In this document: positions 51,918 to 64,000 of the stretch, in pieces
Position numbering within the stretch: position 1 is the first letter of the stretch
Layout of the letters: the number at the start of each line of letters is the position of its first letter
Source: Gymnorhina tibicen
Lineage: Eukaryota; Chordata; Aves; Passeriformes; Artamidae
DNA: 64,000 nt
Direction of reading: 5' to 3'
Assembly: GCA_013399875.1 (NCBI GenBank)
Contig: VXAZ01006886.1
Location: forward strand, 4,829,272-4,893,271
Translations under genes and position numbers: made by a program
The notes under the pieces: generated by a model
Databases searched by the model: none
The model's input: only the letters and a program-made list of their open reading frames with translations
Told to the model about the DNA's origin: nothing

Positions 51918-52576
51918 AATGAAGCAGCATCATGTTTAGCAGATGGTGAGTGGGTGACCAGGTAACTGTGTGAAGCAAAAGTTTCAGAAGCAAACAGGAT
52001 TTTGCTGATGACAAATAACTATCACCTAAAGTCAGCAAAATCCCATAGAAATTTTCCTATTCAATGTAAAACTAATGGGAGGGTCTAGCTTTTTACTTAC
52101 CTTTAGGTATTTCTTGTCTACAGCTCCTGGACAATTTCCCACCAAGACAAGAAATGCCCTGCCTCAGAAAAGTGAAGCATTTGTTCCTGAAGTAATGTCC
52201 TGTTACATGTGCACTGTTTGCACTGATAACCCACTCTGGCAGCCTTTCTTTGCCATTTCCCAGTTAAAACAATACCAGAACAGGAGGTGTAACCTCAGCT
52301 GGTGAAAGCTCTTCCACCTTTGAAACACAGCAAACACCAAGGCACAAGCAGCCTGTGCGTAGGGTGAGTAGCTCCAGGTGGTCATTGGCAGCCTGTTCCC
52401 ACCCCTGGGATGGCTCTCACTGCAGCAGTCAGTCACACACACTTCCTGCACTGACCTGCAACTTTCCCAGCACAAACATTGGAACGTCTAAGAGCTGCAG
52501 GCTCCAGATGGGGGAGAACAGGGTGTGTGGGGGAAACGGAAACAAACAAAAAACCCCAAACTCATGCAACTCTGGG
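51918..52576. other. Unique non-coding sequence
   Basis: Nothing recognised. Antiparallel open frames near 52203-52475 and 52075-52305 cannot both be coding and show no motif. Confidence 0.48.
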
Positions 52577-52617
52577 TTTTTTGGGGGGTTTTTTTTTTTT
52601 GTTTTTTTTTTTTTTTT
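52577..52617. repeat. Poly-T tract interrupted by G
   Basis: Six T, six G, then two long T runs separated by a single G. On the minus strand this is a poly-A tract, but no retroposed gene body or SINE is recognised upstream of it in that orientation. The lysine-rich or phenylalanine-rich frames across it are artefacts of the homopolymer. Confidence 0.9.
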
Positions 52618-55242
52618 ACTCCTTCAGGAAGAACTACAGGACACCTAGGTGCATGTGCATATTTGGCATCTTCCACCTGTTATATAGAGGGAAAAGAGAT
52701 TCCTGCGTGTGCAGAAGAGTGCATACTCTAGTGGCCAGAGCCTGAACAACTTTATTACCAGATAACCCAAAATAAAAACCATTACCATATTTGGATAAAC
52801 AGACAAAAATTCAATGTCACAATCTTAAATTACAACATGTGCATCAGATTAACATCTGAATATGATTAAACAGAGCTAGAGTGCAGAGAGTTAACTTATG
52901 TCAGCTCAAAAAATAATCAGGTCCACTACAGTTATACGGCACATATATCATCTACTAGAAATAAACCTGCATAATTTAGCAGCTATGTATTTTGCATTTT
53001 GAAGGCATCCCTTCCTACACCACTTTATGCAACTACAGATTCAAGTAACAATTCTGAACATATGCAGTACAATGGGAATATATGAATTCAAATTCAAGAT
53101 AAATAAACCCCGAGTAAAGCAGCTTAGTATGCCTGTTAACTTGAATATCTTGGTTCATCAGAGTAAAAAGTATGATCAGCTTTCACTCCAAGGATGTCCC
53201 AGTGCAAAAAGAACCGGGGCAGTTAAGACTCACTAAAAATAGCCAACTGCACATTAATTCAGGAGGTGAGAACACTGGACTTAGGTTAAAATAATTTTGC
53301 TGCAGGGTAGGGGAAAGGATGTGCTCATTCCATAGGCAGGAACATTTCTTTCCTGTTCTGTAGAGCCTTTTATCCTTTTATTGATAGGGAACACAAGAAA
53401 TACTGAAAGACCTGGCCTTTTTGCCTTCTGTGCACAGCTAATCCTAGACCTCTGCTTTGGATCAACCTGTCTGAGCTCACACAAGACAGCCCACAGGACT
53501 TGACTAAATTGTTTTTTTGTTTAAACTTCAACAAATAAGTAGATTCTGCACGTCAGAGCTGCCAGCAATTAACATCATGTCAAAGTGTTTAAGACCTACT
53601 AATTGACTACGATTCTTTTGACATTGTATGTAAAAAAAGTCTCAGCCTAACTGCAATTCATGTTAATATGAATTAGCTGAATGCAGCACTGCTGATGAAG
53701 CTTCGAGGTACTTACTAGAGGAGAAGCAAAGTTCTGTTTTTGTAAAAAGCATCTTTTTCAAATGATCCCTGCTAGCCTCTGTAACATTTCAGGTTATTTG
53801 CCAGCAGGGAGTACAGACTTGGGGAAAACAGCAGTCCTGTGTCTGGGAGGTCTGCCCCTGGGTAAATCAGTAAGAACTGAAAAAAACCCCACCCACTTTA
53901 CGGTAAAGTGCGTTGGATAGCAGGGCAGCTCTATTTTCTCTATGCTGGCTATTTTCTCTATGTGTTTGCACCTAGAAAAACCTAGAAATGGTCTGCAAAA
54001 GTACAGTGAGGACTGATTGGTGTGGAAAAGATGAGCTATGTTTTGTGATGGAGAGTCTCTCTCTGTGCAGCACAGAACACAAAGTTGGTACAGTGGGCCT
54101 GTGCGTGGCAGCTCTGGCTGCAGTTCCAGGGCTGGAGACAGATTATCCTCCCTGTGCCACTCATCACTCAGCAAATTGGACATTCTCCTCTTTTTTTTCT
54201 CCTGGTATGTCATATCTTTAGTTAGGAGCCCGTGTCATGGGGATCCTAAGCCTTCTGTGATCTACCACAGCACAAACACACGCACACCTTCCATTCTTTA
54301 CAAGGTTACCTTCAGTTAGGTTTCAGCTCTTTACAGCAGATAAAGTGTGACAAGTTATCACCACCTGCCTGCCAGGCAGTACCAACCAGTTCATACAGTG
54401 TGTCTGTATCAGAATGCTGGAGCACTTTGTTGCACTTGTATGCTTCATTTCCTATTTTCAGTGTCAAATTGGGATTTGAATTTCAGGTCTACTGAATAAT
54501 GGGATCTGCGGGATGTATCCTTGAAATAGCTCTCGCATTGATTTCTCAGCAGAGCAAATATCCTTCAGTTCAAGAAAGTCCCAGCAGATAAGAAGGCAGC
54601 TCCCCACTTCTCCCAGCATCACACTTTGAGAATAACATATAAAAATTCATTACTGCAAGTTTCCTCTGATTCTTTCACTGCAGAGGCAAAGCCTGAACCA
54701 TGCACTGAAGTCAGCCTTGTCCTTTCAGGCTTCCTGTAAAGATTTATTGGATTATTTTTTCATTCTGTCCCACTCCTGTCAATGTACCAAAATTCAGCAG
54801 AATAGTGCATATGACATATCAAACTGTCTCCTTCCAGTTTAAGATTAGATGTCCTTGAAGTCTTGTATTTTTTACGGCTGAACATACATCATGTTCCAGT
54901 TGTGCCCAATGAAATTCTACATAAACATATAGAGGATTGATTGAGATCCAGCACTAACAAAGTCCAAGAGAACAAATAAATTCTCTATATTTGGATGGAA
55001 ACAAATTCTAGAGACTTGGACTGTCCTTCCTGGTTAAGCCCAGGTATCTCATATTTCAGCGTTATTCCCTTAACAAATACGTGTATTTTAGCCCACTTAA
55101 CCACACATCAGGGTAATGACCTCATCTCAAGCTTTTTTGAATAGGAAATTCAAGTGTTCTTCACATCAGAAGAATGCTTTTGCCTCTCTAATTTCCTATT
55201 TGGTAAGGATCATGCCCACCACAGCAACTTCCCATTAATTTT
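52618..55242. other. Unique non-coding sequence
   Basis: No gene is recognised. The 139-codon minus-strand frame at 53794-54213 is opposed by shorter plus-strand frames and has no identifiable domain. A small palindrome, CACTTTACGGTAAAGTG (near 53894), is present without context. Confidence 0.48.
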
Positions 55243-55268
55243 GAAGCCTCAAGAAATCTTGAGGCTTC
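55243..55268. repeat. Perfect 12-bp inverted repeat with 2-base spacer
   Basis: GAAGCCTCAAGA at 55243-55254 is followed, after AA, by its exact reverse complement TCTTGAGGCTTC at 55257-55268. A transcript from either strand could form an 11-bp hairpin with a 4-base loop. It is shorter than an animal microRNA precursor stem (which needs roughly 22 paired bases or more per arm), so it is annotated only as an inverted repeat. Confidence 0.9.
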
Positions 55269-58200
55269 TCACTACTTCAAATAGTAGGTTCAGAGAATCA
55301 CAAGGACATAAAACTCAAAAAAATTAGTATTACAGAACTGCCTATTGGTCAAACTGACTAAGAGCATATGGTACAATATAAACTAACCCGGGTAACCTGA
55401 TATAATTCCATACTGTTTACCTGTATTTGTGCAGGGTGAAGTAACTAAGCTTCCTACATTCCTCTGAACTCAGTTACCAACAGGATCTTTGGTTTCACAT
55501 TTTTGCACATGCAGTTGGCAAAAATCTCTCTCCCATTTGCAAACTGAAAGCTAAGCCTGAAGCACTTCAGCTCGCCTTCTGCCATATGTTTCAGTTTCAC
55601 AAGTTTGGTCTTCTATTTGCAGAGTCTGAGTGTGGGGTTTGCTATTCTTAGCATTTCTGCCTGATGAAAAGCTTGCTTTCTGGCCACTTGTAGCAGAAAG
55701 ATCACAAAAGCTCCAAGACTCAGAGTCCAAGCTCTGCAGCATGCACTTCTCCTCTGATGGTTTTTAGCTTTTACTGCTCCAAAGCACAGCTCAGGCTTTA
55801 AGAGCACGTGCTGGACTGATCCGCAGCTTCCCATATGCACTGATATGGGCTTTCTTCTCCTTGGCAACATTAAATAATCTAATAAAAAAGACACTGCATC
55901 TTATAAACAGATTGTTATTCCTCTGCTGAACTCTCCAAGGGCCAGCAAACTTTGACCCAGCAGACTGACATCTCCAGGTATATCAGATTTAAAAAGAAAA
56001 TACCCAGCATCTCTATCAAAATATCTATCACTTGCTTACACAAACCACACGCCACCTCAGCTGTTTCAGAGCACTCTGAACCCGAAGTCCATCCAAATGA
56101 GAATGTAACTGTTCTGAGGTGGCCAGTGGCAGGGTGAAAAGGGGCAACTTTAACTAAGGTCACACTGGTTGCCAACAGGGAAACAGAATGTATTTATGCA
56201 TTTTAAAGCAGCCACAACAGCTTTAATTGATCCCACAAAGAAATCGATTGCTCACCACCTCTCTCAGTGCAAGAGAAGGGGGGCACCAAATGAAGCCACA
56301 TGTTACGAGTTAAAACAACCAAATGAAGAGGACATTCAGGCAACATGCAATTGATCTTTGATAAAAATTACGTTAGTCCATCCTGTCTCAACCACTCGTT
56401 TTTGGGCTCTCATCTAATTGTACTAGTGCAAGACCATTAAGTTAATTAAGTATAGAAGACCAAAAGCATCTCAGTTCCAGATGAATCTGATGAATCCACA
56501 CAGAAATATCTTTGGGAACCAGATTTTTGTTCATGGGGAAGATTCTCCTTGGCCAGTGCAGGATTGTTCTTCAAAGTATTAAGATTATCCCTATCTACTT
56601 TTCAATACTCCCTTCTTTCATAAAACAAAATATTCATAGACTGCAATTAGCTACTGTAACTCATGACCCAGTGATGTTAGTTACTTTTTCAACTTCTCAG
56701 AGTTTCTAAGCAGTAATTTCCCAGCCTCCTCATCCCATTTGCTTTGATTAGTTAGACCTGAAATTTAGGAACTGTGGTGGTTTGAACCTGAGTTGAACAG
56801 AGCTCAGAATCTCTCCTCCTTCTGTGCCTCAGAGAGGTCTGATACCTTCCTTTAAAACAAAACTGCTGAGAACTGCCAAGTTCTCTTTTCACATAACAAA
56901 TTCAGCTCCAAAATTCTGTCCTACATCACACCCAGCTCCAACATTACTGATTATAGGTTTCTCTCCTCTCCTCCCTCCTACTATTGAAAGTATGTTTCAG
57001 GTTAATTTCCCTACACATGTATTAGCTGTAGAATTAAAAACAAATGAAACATTTCATCCCAAATTTCTAAGTACTGGAGACATTTCCAAACAATTTGGTA
57101 GGAAAGTCCATTTGGAATAAAAAAGAGGCTGCTTGCATTTCACTTCAGATTACCATTTGCCACTTTGGATTCATTTTACAGTCCACTTCATCAACATGCT
57201 CTGCAGTTGCCAAACACACCCATGCAATTGTTACTCCACAGAATGAAAAACCAGCTGTACACACAAGGACCCAGGTGTCAAGACGTATTTAGAAGGATAG
57301 CAACTATTGGAATTAATGGAGTCGCACACTTAAATACTGCAATGGAACTGGGGTCAAATTTTAGACACAAATTAAGACAATGCAGAAGCTAAAACCACTC
57401 AAGAGGAAAGTTTTTCATGGTCTTGGCTCCACTGCCAGTGCTGTGACCCCTTGGATGTTGTCAATGCTTGAGAACGTCAGATAAGACTCATTACAGAGCA
57501 ACCTGCATGAAATTCAGTGACCTCTGACACCAAGTGGATCAGACTAGACAATCTGATTATGCTTTCTGTGAACCTCCTAAGAGAGATGGATTAGATCCCC
57601 CAATGAAAAAAGCTTGGCAGGGCCCCCCACTGCTCTTAGAGCAGAGGTCTTGCCATCAGCATTTCCAGACAGAAATCAAAGTCAGCCTCTCAGTCACCTC
57701 CCTTAAAGTTGACCATATTATTTGTTCTCAAACAGTAAGAACCAGAAAGCAGCTTGGAATTTCTGCTCTTTATAATTCTGCTGGAAGCACTGAGTGGAGA
57801 AGCTGGGAATTTGTTACTTGGAATTTAGACATGAATCAGCAAAGGTGAGATACTCTACTTGGCAGAGTGCCCTTGAATTAGAGGGAAGCTGTAAAAGGAG
57901 CAATTCTCAGAGTTCAAGCTATTGAGGTTTGTGCCCTAATTCTGCACAGATACACACACATAGTGCTTCTCAATGAATAGATGGTGCTAGCGATTCTTGT
58001 CTCTCCCATCATTAAGTTTTATCCATTAAAAACACAAGTTTCTCCACACAGACCTATTTTTATTGTAAGTAATATAAAAGAGTAACCTAGCAAAGAAAAA
58101 TGGTGGATTGACATTTGCTATATTTAGCAAAGGAGTACACAGATACAATTTCAGGTACATGCAAAGCAGAAGGATAGGTCAGTGCATGAAAATGCCCAAA

Positions 58201-59649
58201 GGACAATGAAGTATGAAAGATCCACAGAGCAGAAGCTGTGAATTGTGAATACTACTTCATTTTTAAATACTTATAAAACAATTGCCTGCATTTTCTAGCA
58301 TTCTCTACATATTAAAGTTCAGCAAAACAAAATCTGTATTTCTGCAAGACAGAACAGTAGTTGTGTTCCACATAGATTTACTCCTTTTTAGAAAAAACAC
58401 AAAAGAGGAAGCTGGTAAAGTCAGGCTGCCTGACAACCACAAATCCAGCTCTGCACAGAGACTGGACCCCTGCCAAGGACAGAGAACTTCCCACTTGGCA
58501 GTGAGCCTCAGCAGGAGCAATCACTACTCCAGGCACAGGAGAGGGGCTGCTGCTACATGAAAATAAAACTTACAGTGCTTCACAAGGAAACCCACAATCA
58601 AGGGTGCCTGCACAGAAGAAATTCTTACTACAGCCCTCTTTCAACAGACTGGAACTGAACACACCTGACCTGACTGGGGAGCCACCCAACCAACCACTCC
58701 TGCAAACAATCTGGGGGGATTCCACCACTTTGAATGGAGCAGGTCTGAGCTCACTGTTCACTTTGTCAGGATACAGCTTCAGTGAAGGCAGTCAAGAAAA
58801 ATTTTACAGACAACAACTGATACCAGGGTCCCTTAGATTCCATTTTAGCCTGCTTACAAGGATTGGTGGTCAAACAAACTATTTCTGTGGCTTGGGCAAT
58901 TCTAAGATTGGGTATCCAGTTAACAGTGCAAACAGAAACATGATGAGGCACCACACTGCATGGCAGGGCAGGTAAAGAGCTAAATTTCTTCCCTGGGACC
59001 AATCTAAATGTGAATGAATAGCCATTTGCTTTTGGGAGCAAAAGAGAAAAGGGAAAATGGTCCCAACCAGATGAATAAGCCTGGCTGGCTGGGCTGTGCT
59101 GGTACACTTTGCCAAGTGCTACCAGGTGCCAGCCACATTGATGCTCTCAGTGAGTCACCACAAGCCAGACATTCTCAAGAAGAAGCTGTCCTGTGATCAA
59201 CAGCAGAATTTATCCATACAAGTCCAGCTGTGCCCCCAAGTTCTTGCTTCAGAAGCTCAAACTACACATACTATAGCCCTAGGAATAGCAGTCCCAGGAA
59301 TCACATCAGGCCTCTGAACACAGAAGAACAACAAAACTGCCCTGATTTACTGCTTCTTGAAGTTTCCATCTCCCTGCCTTCTTGAGATTGTTGTTCTAAG
59401 AGATGCTTCTACCCATCCCTGACTCCTGAGCAGCACTGGGGTAACTCAGTGTTTACAGAAAGAGAGAGTGCTTGTGTGTGTGTTCCAGCTGTGGTGCAAG
59501 CTGACTGAACAAGGAGTTGGCAACCAGGCCCAATGGTTCCCATCCAAACCAAAGTTCAACTTACAGCTCGGAGTCTTTGCCCTTCAAAGTATTTTCCTGT
59601 ACCACTGTGTGCCAAGAAAATGAGTGAGCAAATGGAGAAAGGCAAACAG
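55269..59649. other. Unique non-coding sequence
   Basis: No gene or repeat family is recognised in 4.4 kb. Open frames at 57534-57848, 58604-58975 and 58766-59107 (104 to 123 codons) overlap one another on both strands and show no domain. Confidence 0.48.
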
Positions 59650-59870
59650 AGGAGGCACTGATTGCAAAATTCTATTTCTGATATTCTTAATGTGCTTAGT
59701 GACATCGTCCATCACAGACAGATGTTGGGGATTTAAGCTGAACAAATTGAAAGCCTGCTTTTTGCCCTTGGCGTATTTTGCTTTGTAGCACATCTCATTA
59801 GTGTGGTTTCCTTTAATGGCTCATTTAGTTTTTGGACTGAAAATTAGAAACTAAGCAAAAGCTAATTTAA
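59650..59870. promoter_or_regulatory. Candidate conserved non-coding element
   Basis: Complex non-repetitive sequence with the words CTTAATGTGCTTAGTG, GTCCATCACAGACAGATG, CATCTCATTAGTGTGG and CTTTAATGGCTCATTTAG. It has no sustained coding features. The vocabulary resembles conserved vertebrate non-coding elements; this is inference from appearance. Confidence 0.22.
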
Positions 59871-61379
59871 GCAAACACTTTTTGTACAGCCACTTGCTGG
59901 CACCTCAGAACTTAGGGGGCTTGAGAAGGGTAAGGAAAAGAGGGCTTTCTGTTTATCCACTTCACCACAAGTTTTTTGATGCTAAAATATTCAGGTTCTA
60001 AATACTGCAAAGAGAATATTTGTTTTCTTAGAAAACACTTCCATGAGAATTTAGAGGTCTGAAGTTGATGTATCTACCCTCAGTGGCCAATTTTAATTGG
60101 CAATATCCCTTTAAAAACAAAGGGCCCTAGCTGCAAAGAGGTGCTTTGAATGAGAAAACAAATTTGGTTTTGAGCAGTTCAGATGCCTGGAACCCGACAT
60201 CTTCAAAGCAGAATGAGCTTTCCTCAAGAGATGCAGCTTCCGAAGGAACTGAACTAAAGGCCAACAGCGTTTTGAGAGGGAATCTTAAGAACTGAACAGA
60301 AAGCTGCCAAGGTCTGTCTGCATGAGAGAATCAAATCTTTAAAGTTTGAAATAATAGCATTATATTACAAAAAATTAAATTTTTCTCTGTGAAGCTAATC
60401 ACACTTTAAACTGCAGATGCAGGAAATGCTAAGGGTTTGTGTTAAGCAATGAACCAGACAAAGCCTCACCCTTCTGGCCTTATTAAATATCAGACAGACA
60501 TTCACAATTGTATTCTAAATACTTCACTGTTTTACATTAACGACACAGGATCTGACATCCCAAAGATGCTCCATGGGACTTCAGTGTTTAATGCTGATGG
60601 ACTTCTCTCCACACATTGTCATTGCAGAAACATTTATCTCCTCAACAGCACAATGCCAGCAGCATCTTTAGACGTGGGCACCAAACAATGATCCCCTTAA
60701 ATATATGTTGTTCCAAATCCCTTAGGCTATCCAGTAAATTCCATGATGCCATGGAAATCGAACTCAAGTCTAACACTCTGGAGGATCAATAAAAACAAAA
60801 TGGCAAATTGCACAAAGAGCTGATGTTTTCTAATCCACAAGTCCCTTAAAATAAGTAAAATTGTTGGAACTCCTCCTTATAGAAAGTTACATGGCAAGCA
60901 ATGTTTTTGCAGTGGTGCAGAGTTCTGGAGAATTTCTCACAGAGGATACTGCTCATTTGGGTGTGCATTTTAACATTTTCAATCTGCATTAATTTATCCA
61001 GATCAGGAAGCTACTTGTAAGCGATCCCAGCTATCAGCTCCCTTCCTCTGCCTCACAAATACATCTTGACAAAAAGCAATTACCTATTTCATCAAAAAAC
61101 CCCTTCAGTGAGACAGTCCTGCAGCTGAAATCACCCTTGCCCAATCTCCCAGCTCTTCAAAAAAGGCTTGAACACTTGTCAGATTCTAAGTCACATAGAA
61201 GAGCAGAAAAGATAAAAAGTCTTTCCCTGTTGACTCCCTGCAATGCAGAGGTGTGACAGATACAGGAGGACACTTATTTACGGAGGCTTTTCCACAGTAT
61301 CAGTGTAGTATTGGTGGATCATCCTCCCCACATCACATGCCACAGATTGCTCTCAGATTTCAGAGCTGTGAGTTACTCT
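59871..61379. other. Unique non-coding sequence
   Basis: Nothing recognised; AT-rich with ordinary composition and only short chance open frames. Confidence 0.5.
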
Positions 61380-61563
61380 CGAGTTGCCCAAGGGTCCTCT
61401 CTCAGAAGATGACCCCCGAGCTGGTCGGAAGCTGCGTGACTTCCGTAAGGACAGTGGGACGGAAGCAGCCCCCGAGGAGGCGCTGGGCGTGGCGATGGAT
61501 CAGCCTGGTCCTCAGCCTCACACGCTGAACATGAGAACTGATCTGCAACCAAAATTGTCTTGA
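61380..61563 (+). other. CpG-rich island; possible terminal coding exon
   Basis: About eleven CpG fall within 145 bp (61380-61524), by far the densest cluster in the window. A 3' splice-site-like pyrimidine tract CCTCTCTCAG ends at 61405. From 61408 one frame is open for 51 codons to TGA at 61561-61563, beginning DDPRAGRKLRDFRKDSG and continuing TEAAPEEALGVAMDQPGP, which has a protein-like, charged composition. An AATAAA signal follows at 61923-61928. Together this fits a last exon with a 3' untranslated region. Against it: the segment is also open on the minus strand, GC-rich DNA has few stops, I recognise no protein, and no upstream exon was found. A small CpG island or a fragment of an unrecognised mobile element are alternatives. 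Confidence 0.3.
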
Positions 61564-61922
61564 ATTTTTTGAGATTGCTCTTTCAAGCCACGCATAGGTA
61601 GCAGGGATCACACTCTGCAACGTTCTCCCAAAACTCCATCTGAAGCTGTAGAGGACATTTCTATGCACAACCTGAGAAGATCAGGAGGCACAAGCTGTAC
61701 TGAAATGAACAAAATAAGTTTGGCTTGCTTTTTATCCAAATTTTCTCTGCTATGCTCAAAGGAAAATGAGACTAGTAGAGCTTGCCAAGATTTTTTCCTT
61801 ATTACATTTGCTTTAAAAATCCATAATTTGATATCTAAATTATTTGTATATTTGGACTGAACACAAAGAGTTTGAGCAAAAATACAGTTCAAAAGTTGGT
61901 TCTTTTTTTTTTTAACATTCTC

Positions 61923-61928
61923 AATAAA
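61923..61928 (+). terminator. AATAAA polyadenylation-type hexamer
   Basis: A canonical cleavage/polyadenylation hexamer lies 360 bases downstream of the stop of the possible exon at 61408-61563, right after a T-rich run (61903-61914). The word is common by chance in AT-rich DNA, so it counts only if the exon is real. Confidence 0.2.
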
Positions 61929-64000
61929 ACATTTTGGATACTTTTCCCAAAGCTGTTTATACCTTAAAAATTAAAGGAAATGTTTTAAATTAAAATATTT
62001 CTTTAATGTCTGAATATTTTGGATTAACTAGAAAGGATTATCCACCAGTTTCATAGCTAAATAAGAACAACAAAAAATCCTATTATTTCAATAGCTCTAA
62101 AGAATGTGGATTAGAAAGACAAATCATGTACAGCCCTTTATAATTTTTGGAAACATGTTGTGAGAAAAGCTGCAGGAGAGCTACTTACAAGGAAAGCCAT
62201 AAATAGAACTGGTAACCTGTCCATCACCCCTGCTGCTGGGAGGCTGTTTCACAGGTCCCTGTGAATATCAGGTTTTGAGCAGGTGAAGTCACTGCACTGA
62301 AGCAGCTTCAGAGGTACTTTCTGGACATTTTGTGCAACAAATATCCCATGACAGAGAGGATTTTTTTTCTTTTTTTTTGAGTGGTTGGTACCCCATTTTG
62401 ATAACTTTCTAGAGATACCGCCAGACTAATTGAAAAGGCTCAAAGTAAATAAGTAATGAAATTAGAGTCTGAGAACTGATTCAGAAGAAGTCTTGTTGGT
62501 TTTGTGGTTTGGAAAAGTATTTTAGAGGTTTTGGGCAGAGAGCCCATTGACTGAAACTTGCAAGTTAAACGCTGTAAATCCAGGGCTTGTGCTGAATACA
62601 CAAATACTCTTTAAAATAAACTCCTGTAACTCGAATAGTCTTTAGGTATAAGTACTGTGTTCCCCAAAGGCTGTTTGAATTCTTATGACTGTATCAATTG
62701 CATTAAAAGGTGCTGTTCCTAGAACATTTTGACATCTGAAAGCTTGGGGCAAGCCTCTACTCGAGGAATCTATTTGAGGATAAAAAAAATAAAATATTTA
62801 GTTCATATTCTTCACAAGTTTGAATGAAATTCAGTGCTGTGTTTGCCGTGGGATTTATTAATTAAGTTCCCATTACCAGTAACATGAGCTACGGGGAGAG
62901 CCCATCACAGAGGAAATTTATCCACTACTGTATCAGCAGAGATGCTGGAACCCATGGATGTGCACGACCTCCCAGTTTGACCCAGAACCTAACATCTGCC
63001 AGTTGCAAAGTAATTCCATAGCTGACATTACAAACAACAGCAGCAAACAGTCCCGCTGTATCGGATACAGGGTCAGGCTCGTGCTATGGTTCAAAGCCAG
63101 AGCCACACAGTCCCTTGGCATTATTTTCCTTACATGTTTAAGTCTTCTCCATGAATGTATTTGTTGTCAGTAATGCCACATAACTTGGAATGTTTCTTTC
63201 CAGCCTCCAGCAAGTTGCACACAGCAGAAACAAATTAATGCCAACAGCCAGTAGTCTGACTTTCATTTACAGTAGTGAAAAACAGAGGTAAAGTTTGAGT
63301 TTGGAACAGATACAACTAAGAGCATCATCACAACCAGTGCCCCAGTGCCCAAATCCTCCAGAGCAGTGTCATATATGGTGAATTGTTTGACATAATATGG
63401 TGTGAAGGTAAGTTTATAGCAATAGCAGTACTTGAAAATGGTTTCCAATACCTGGTTTTTGAAAGGGTCTTTTTAAAGGATTTTGGTCTATATCTTAGAA
63501 ATCTGCATTTACCCATGGAGCTATTTAAAACTCAAACAAGACTTTAATCTTAACTCCATTGAACAGAAGGGAGGCAACAACTTCATGTTAGATCAAGGAT
63601 AAGGACATATAAACAGTAAGCAGCTGAGTTTATTTTTTAGAAAGATCTCCTCTGTTCTCTGCTCACAGACTACCCTAAAAACATATCCCTGCTCAATTCC
63701 CAGTCTGACTGACTTCTAAAGCCAGCTACTTTAAAGGTTCAGACTTAGTTAATCAGGCAGACAGCACCACTGTCCCTGTAGCTCTTCTAACTCCTAATCA
63801 AAACCATTCCACAGTTCTTCATTTAGATACAGAAAATATATCACATTTCTACAAAACCACAGAGACCCCAGCAGCTGTTAGTTTCCAGATTAGTAAACTG
63901 TAATTGGAGGGTAGGTGCTGATCCTAAGTCATTAGCAGAACCTCCATAAATACTGTGGATGGCTGCCTGCTGTGCTCCTCAGTGCAAATGGACCAGCAAA
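61929..64000. other. Unique non-coding sequence
   Basis: AT-rich sequence with poly-T tracts near 62361-62378 and no recognised gene, CR1 copy or RNA. Open frames are all short and unsupported. Confidence 0.5.

Noticed and set aside
52479..52745. Open frames with long phenylalanine or lysine runs
   Set aside because: They are produced by the poly-T tract at 52577-52617.
55243..55268. Inverted repeat as a microRNA precursor
   Set aside because: The stem is about half the required length and the flanks do not extend the pairing.

Overview
This window looks like non-coding nuclear DNA from a bird, either a gene desert or the inside of a very large intron. The main evidence is the interspersed repeats. 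Five to six fragments belong to the CR1 family of non-LTR retrotransposons. They carry the avian CR1 3' tail (tandem ATTCTATG-type octamers after a GGTCCCTTCCAAC block) and the C-terminal part of the CR1 reverse-transcriptase ORF. The rest fits this picture: moderately AT-rich sequence, strong CpG depletion, short poly-A/poly-T tracts, no operon-like gene packing, and no Alu, B1 or L1 sequence. I cannot name the species or the chromosome.

No complete protein-coding gene is supported. The longest open frames (up to about 212 codons) lie in or antisense to a CR1 copy near 14.3-15.2 kb. All other frames are short, compositionally ordinary, and lack recognisable domains. I recognise no tRNA, rRNA, snRNA or known microRNA. 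The one place I would inspect as a possible exon is a GC- and CpG-rich island at 61.38-61.56 kb. It has a 3' splice-site-like sequence, a 51-codon open frame and an AATAAA signal 360 bases past the stop.

Layout. 1-14 kb is mostly unique, with a small CR1 fragment (3.0 kb), two palindrome-rich clusters (2.1 and 5.95 kb), a strong CTCF-type motif (10.45 kb) and AT-rich blocks that resemble conserved non-coding elements (10.6 and 12.1 kb). 13.9-15.1 kb holds a frameshifted CR1 copy between two identical 39-bp direct repeats. 15-29 kb is unique sequence with more conserved-element-like blocks. 29.4-29.8 kb is a comparatively well-preserved but internally deleted CR1 on the minus strand. 38.1-38.6 kb holds a CR1 tail relic and a two-part pentanucleotide array containing one unresolved base. 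40-46 kb is rich in TAAT-type motifs and contains an old minus-strand CR1. 51.6-51.9 kb has a decayed CR1 and a composite microsatellite. 52-64 kb is unique apart from poly-T tracts, one compact perfect inverted repeat (55.24 kb) and the CpG-rich island.

If the window has a biological role, it is most likely regulatory: scattered candidate enhancers and a possible insulator. Those calls rest on pattern recognition alone and need alignment to other bird and vertebrate genomes. I did not find a convincing new biological system.
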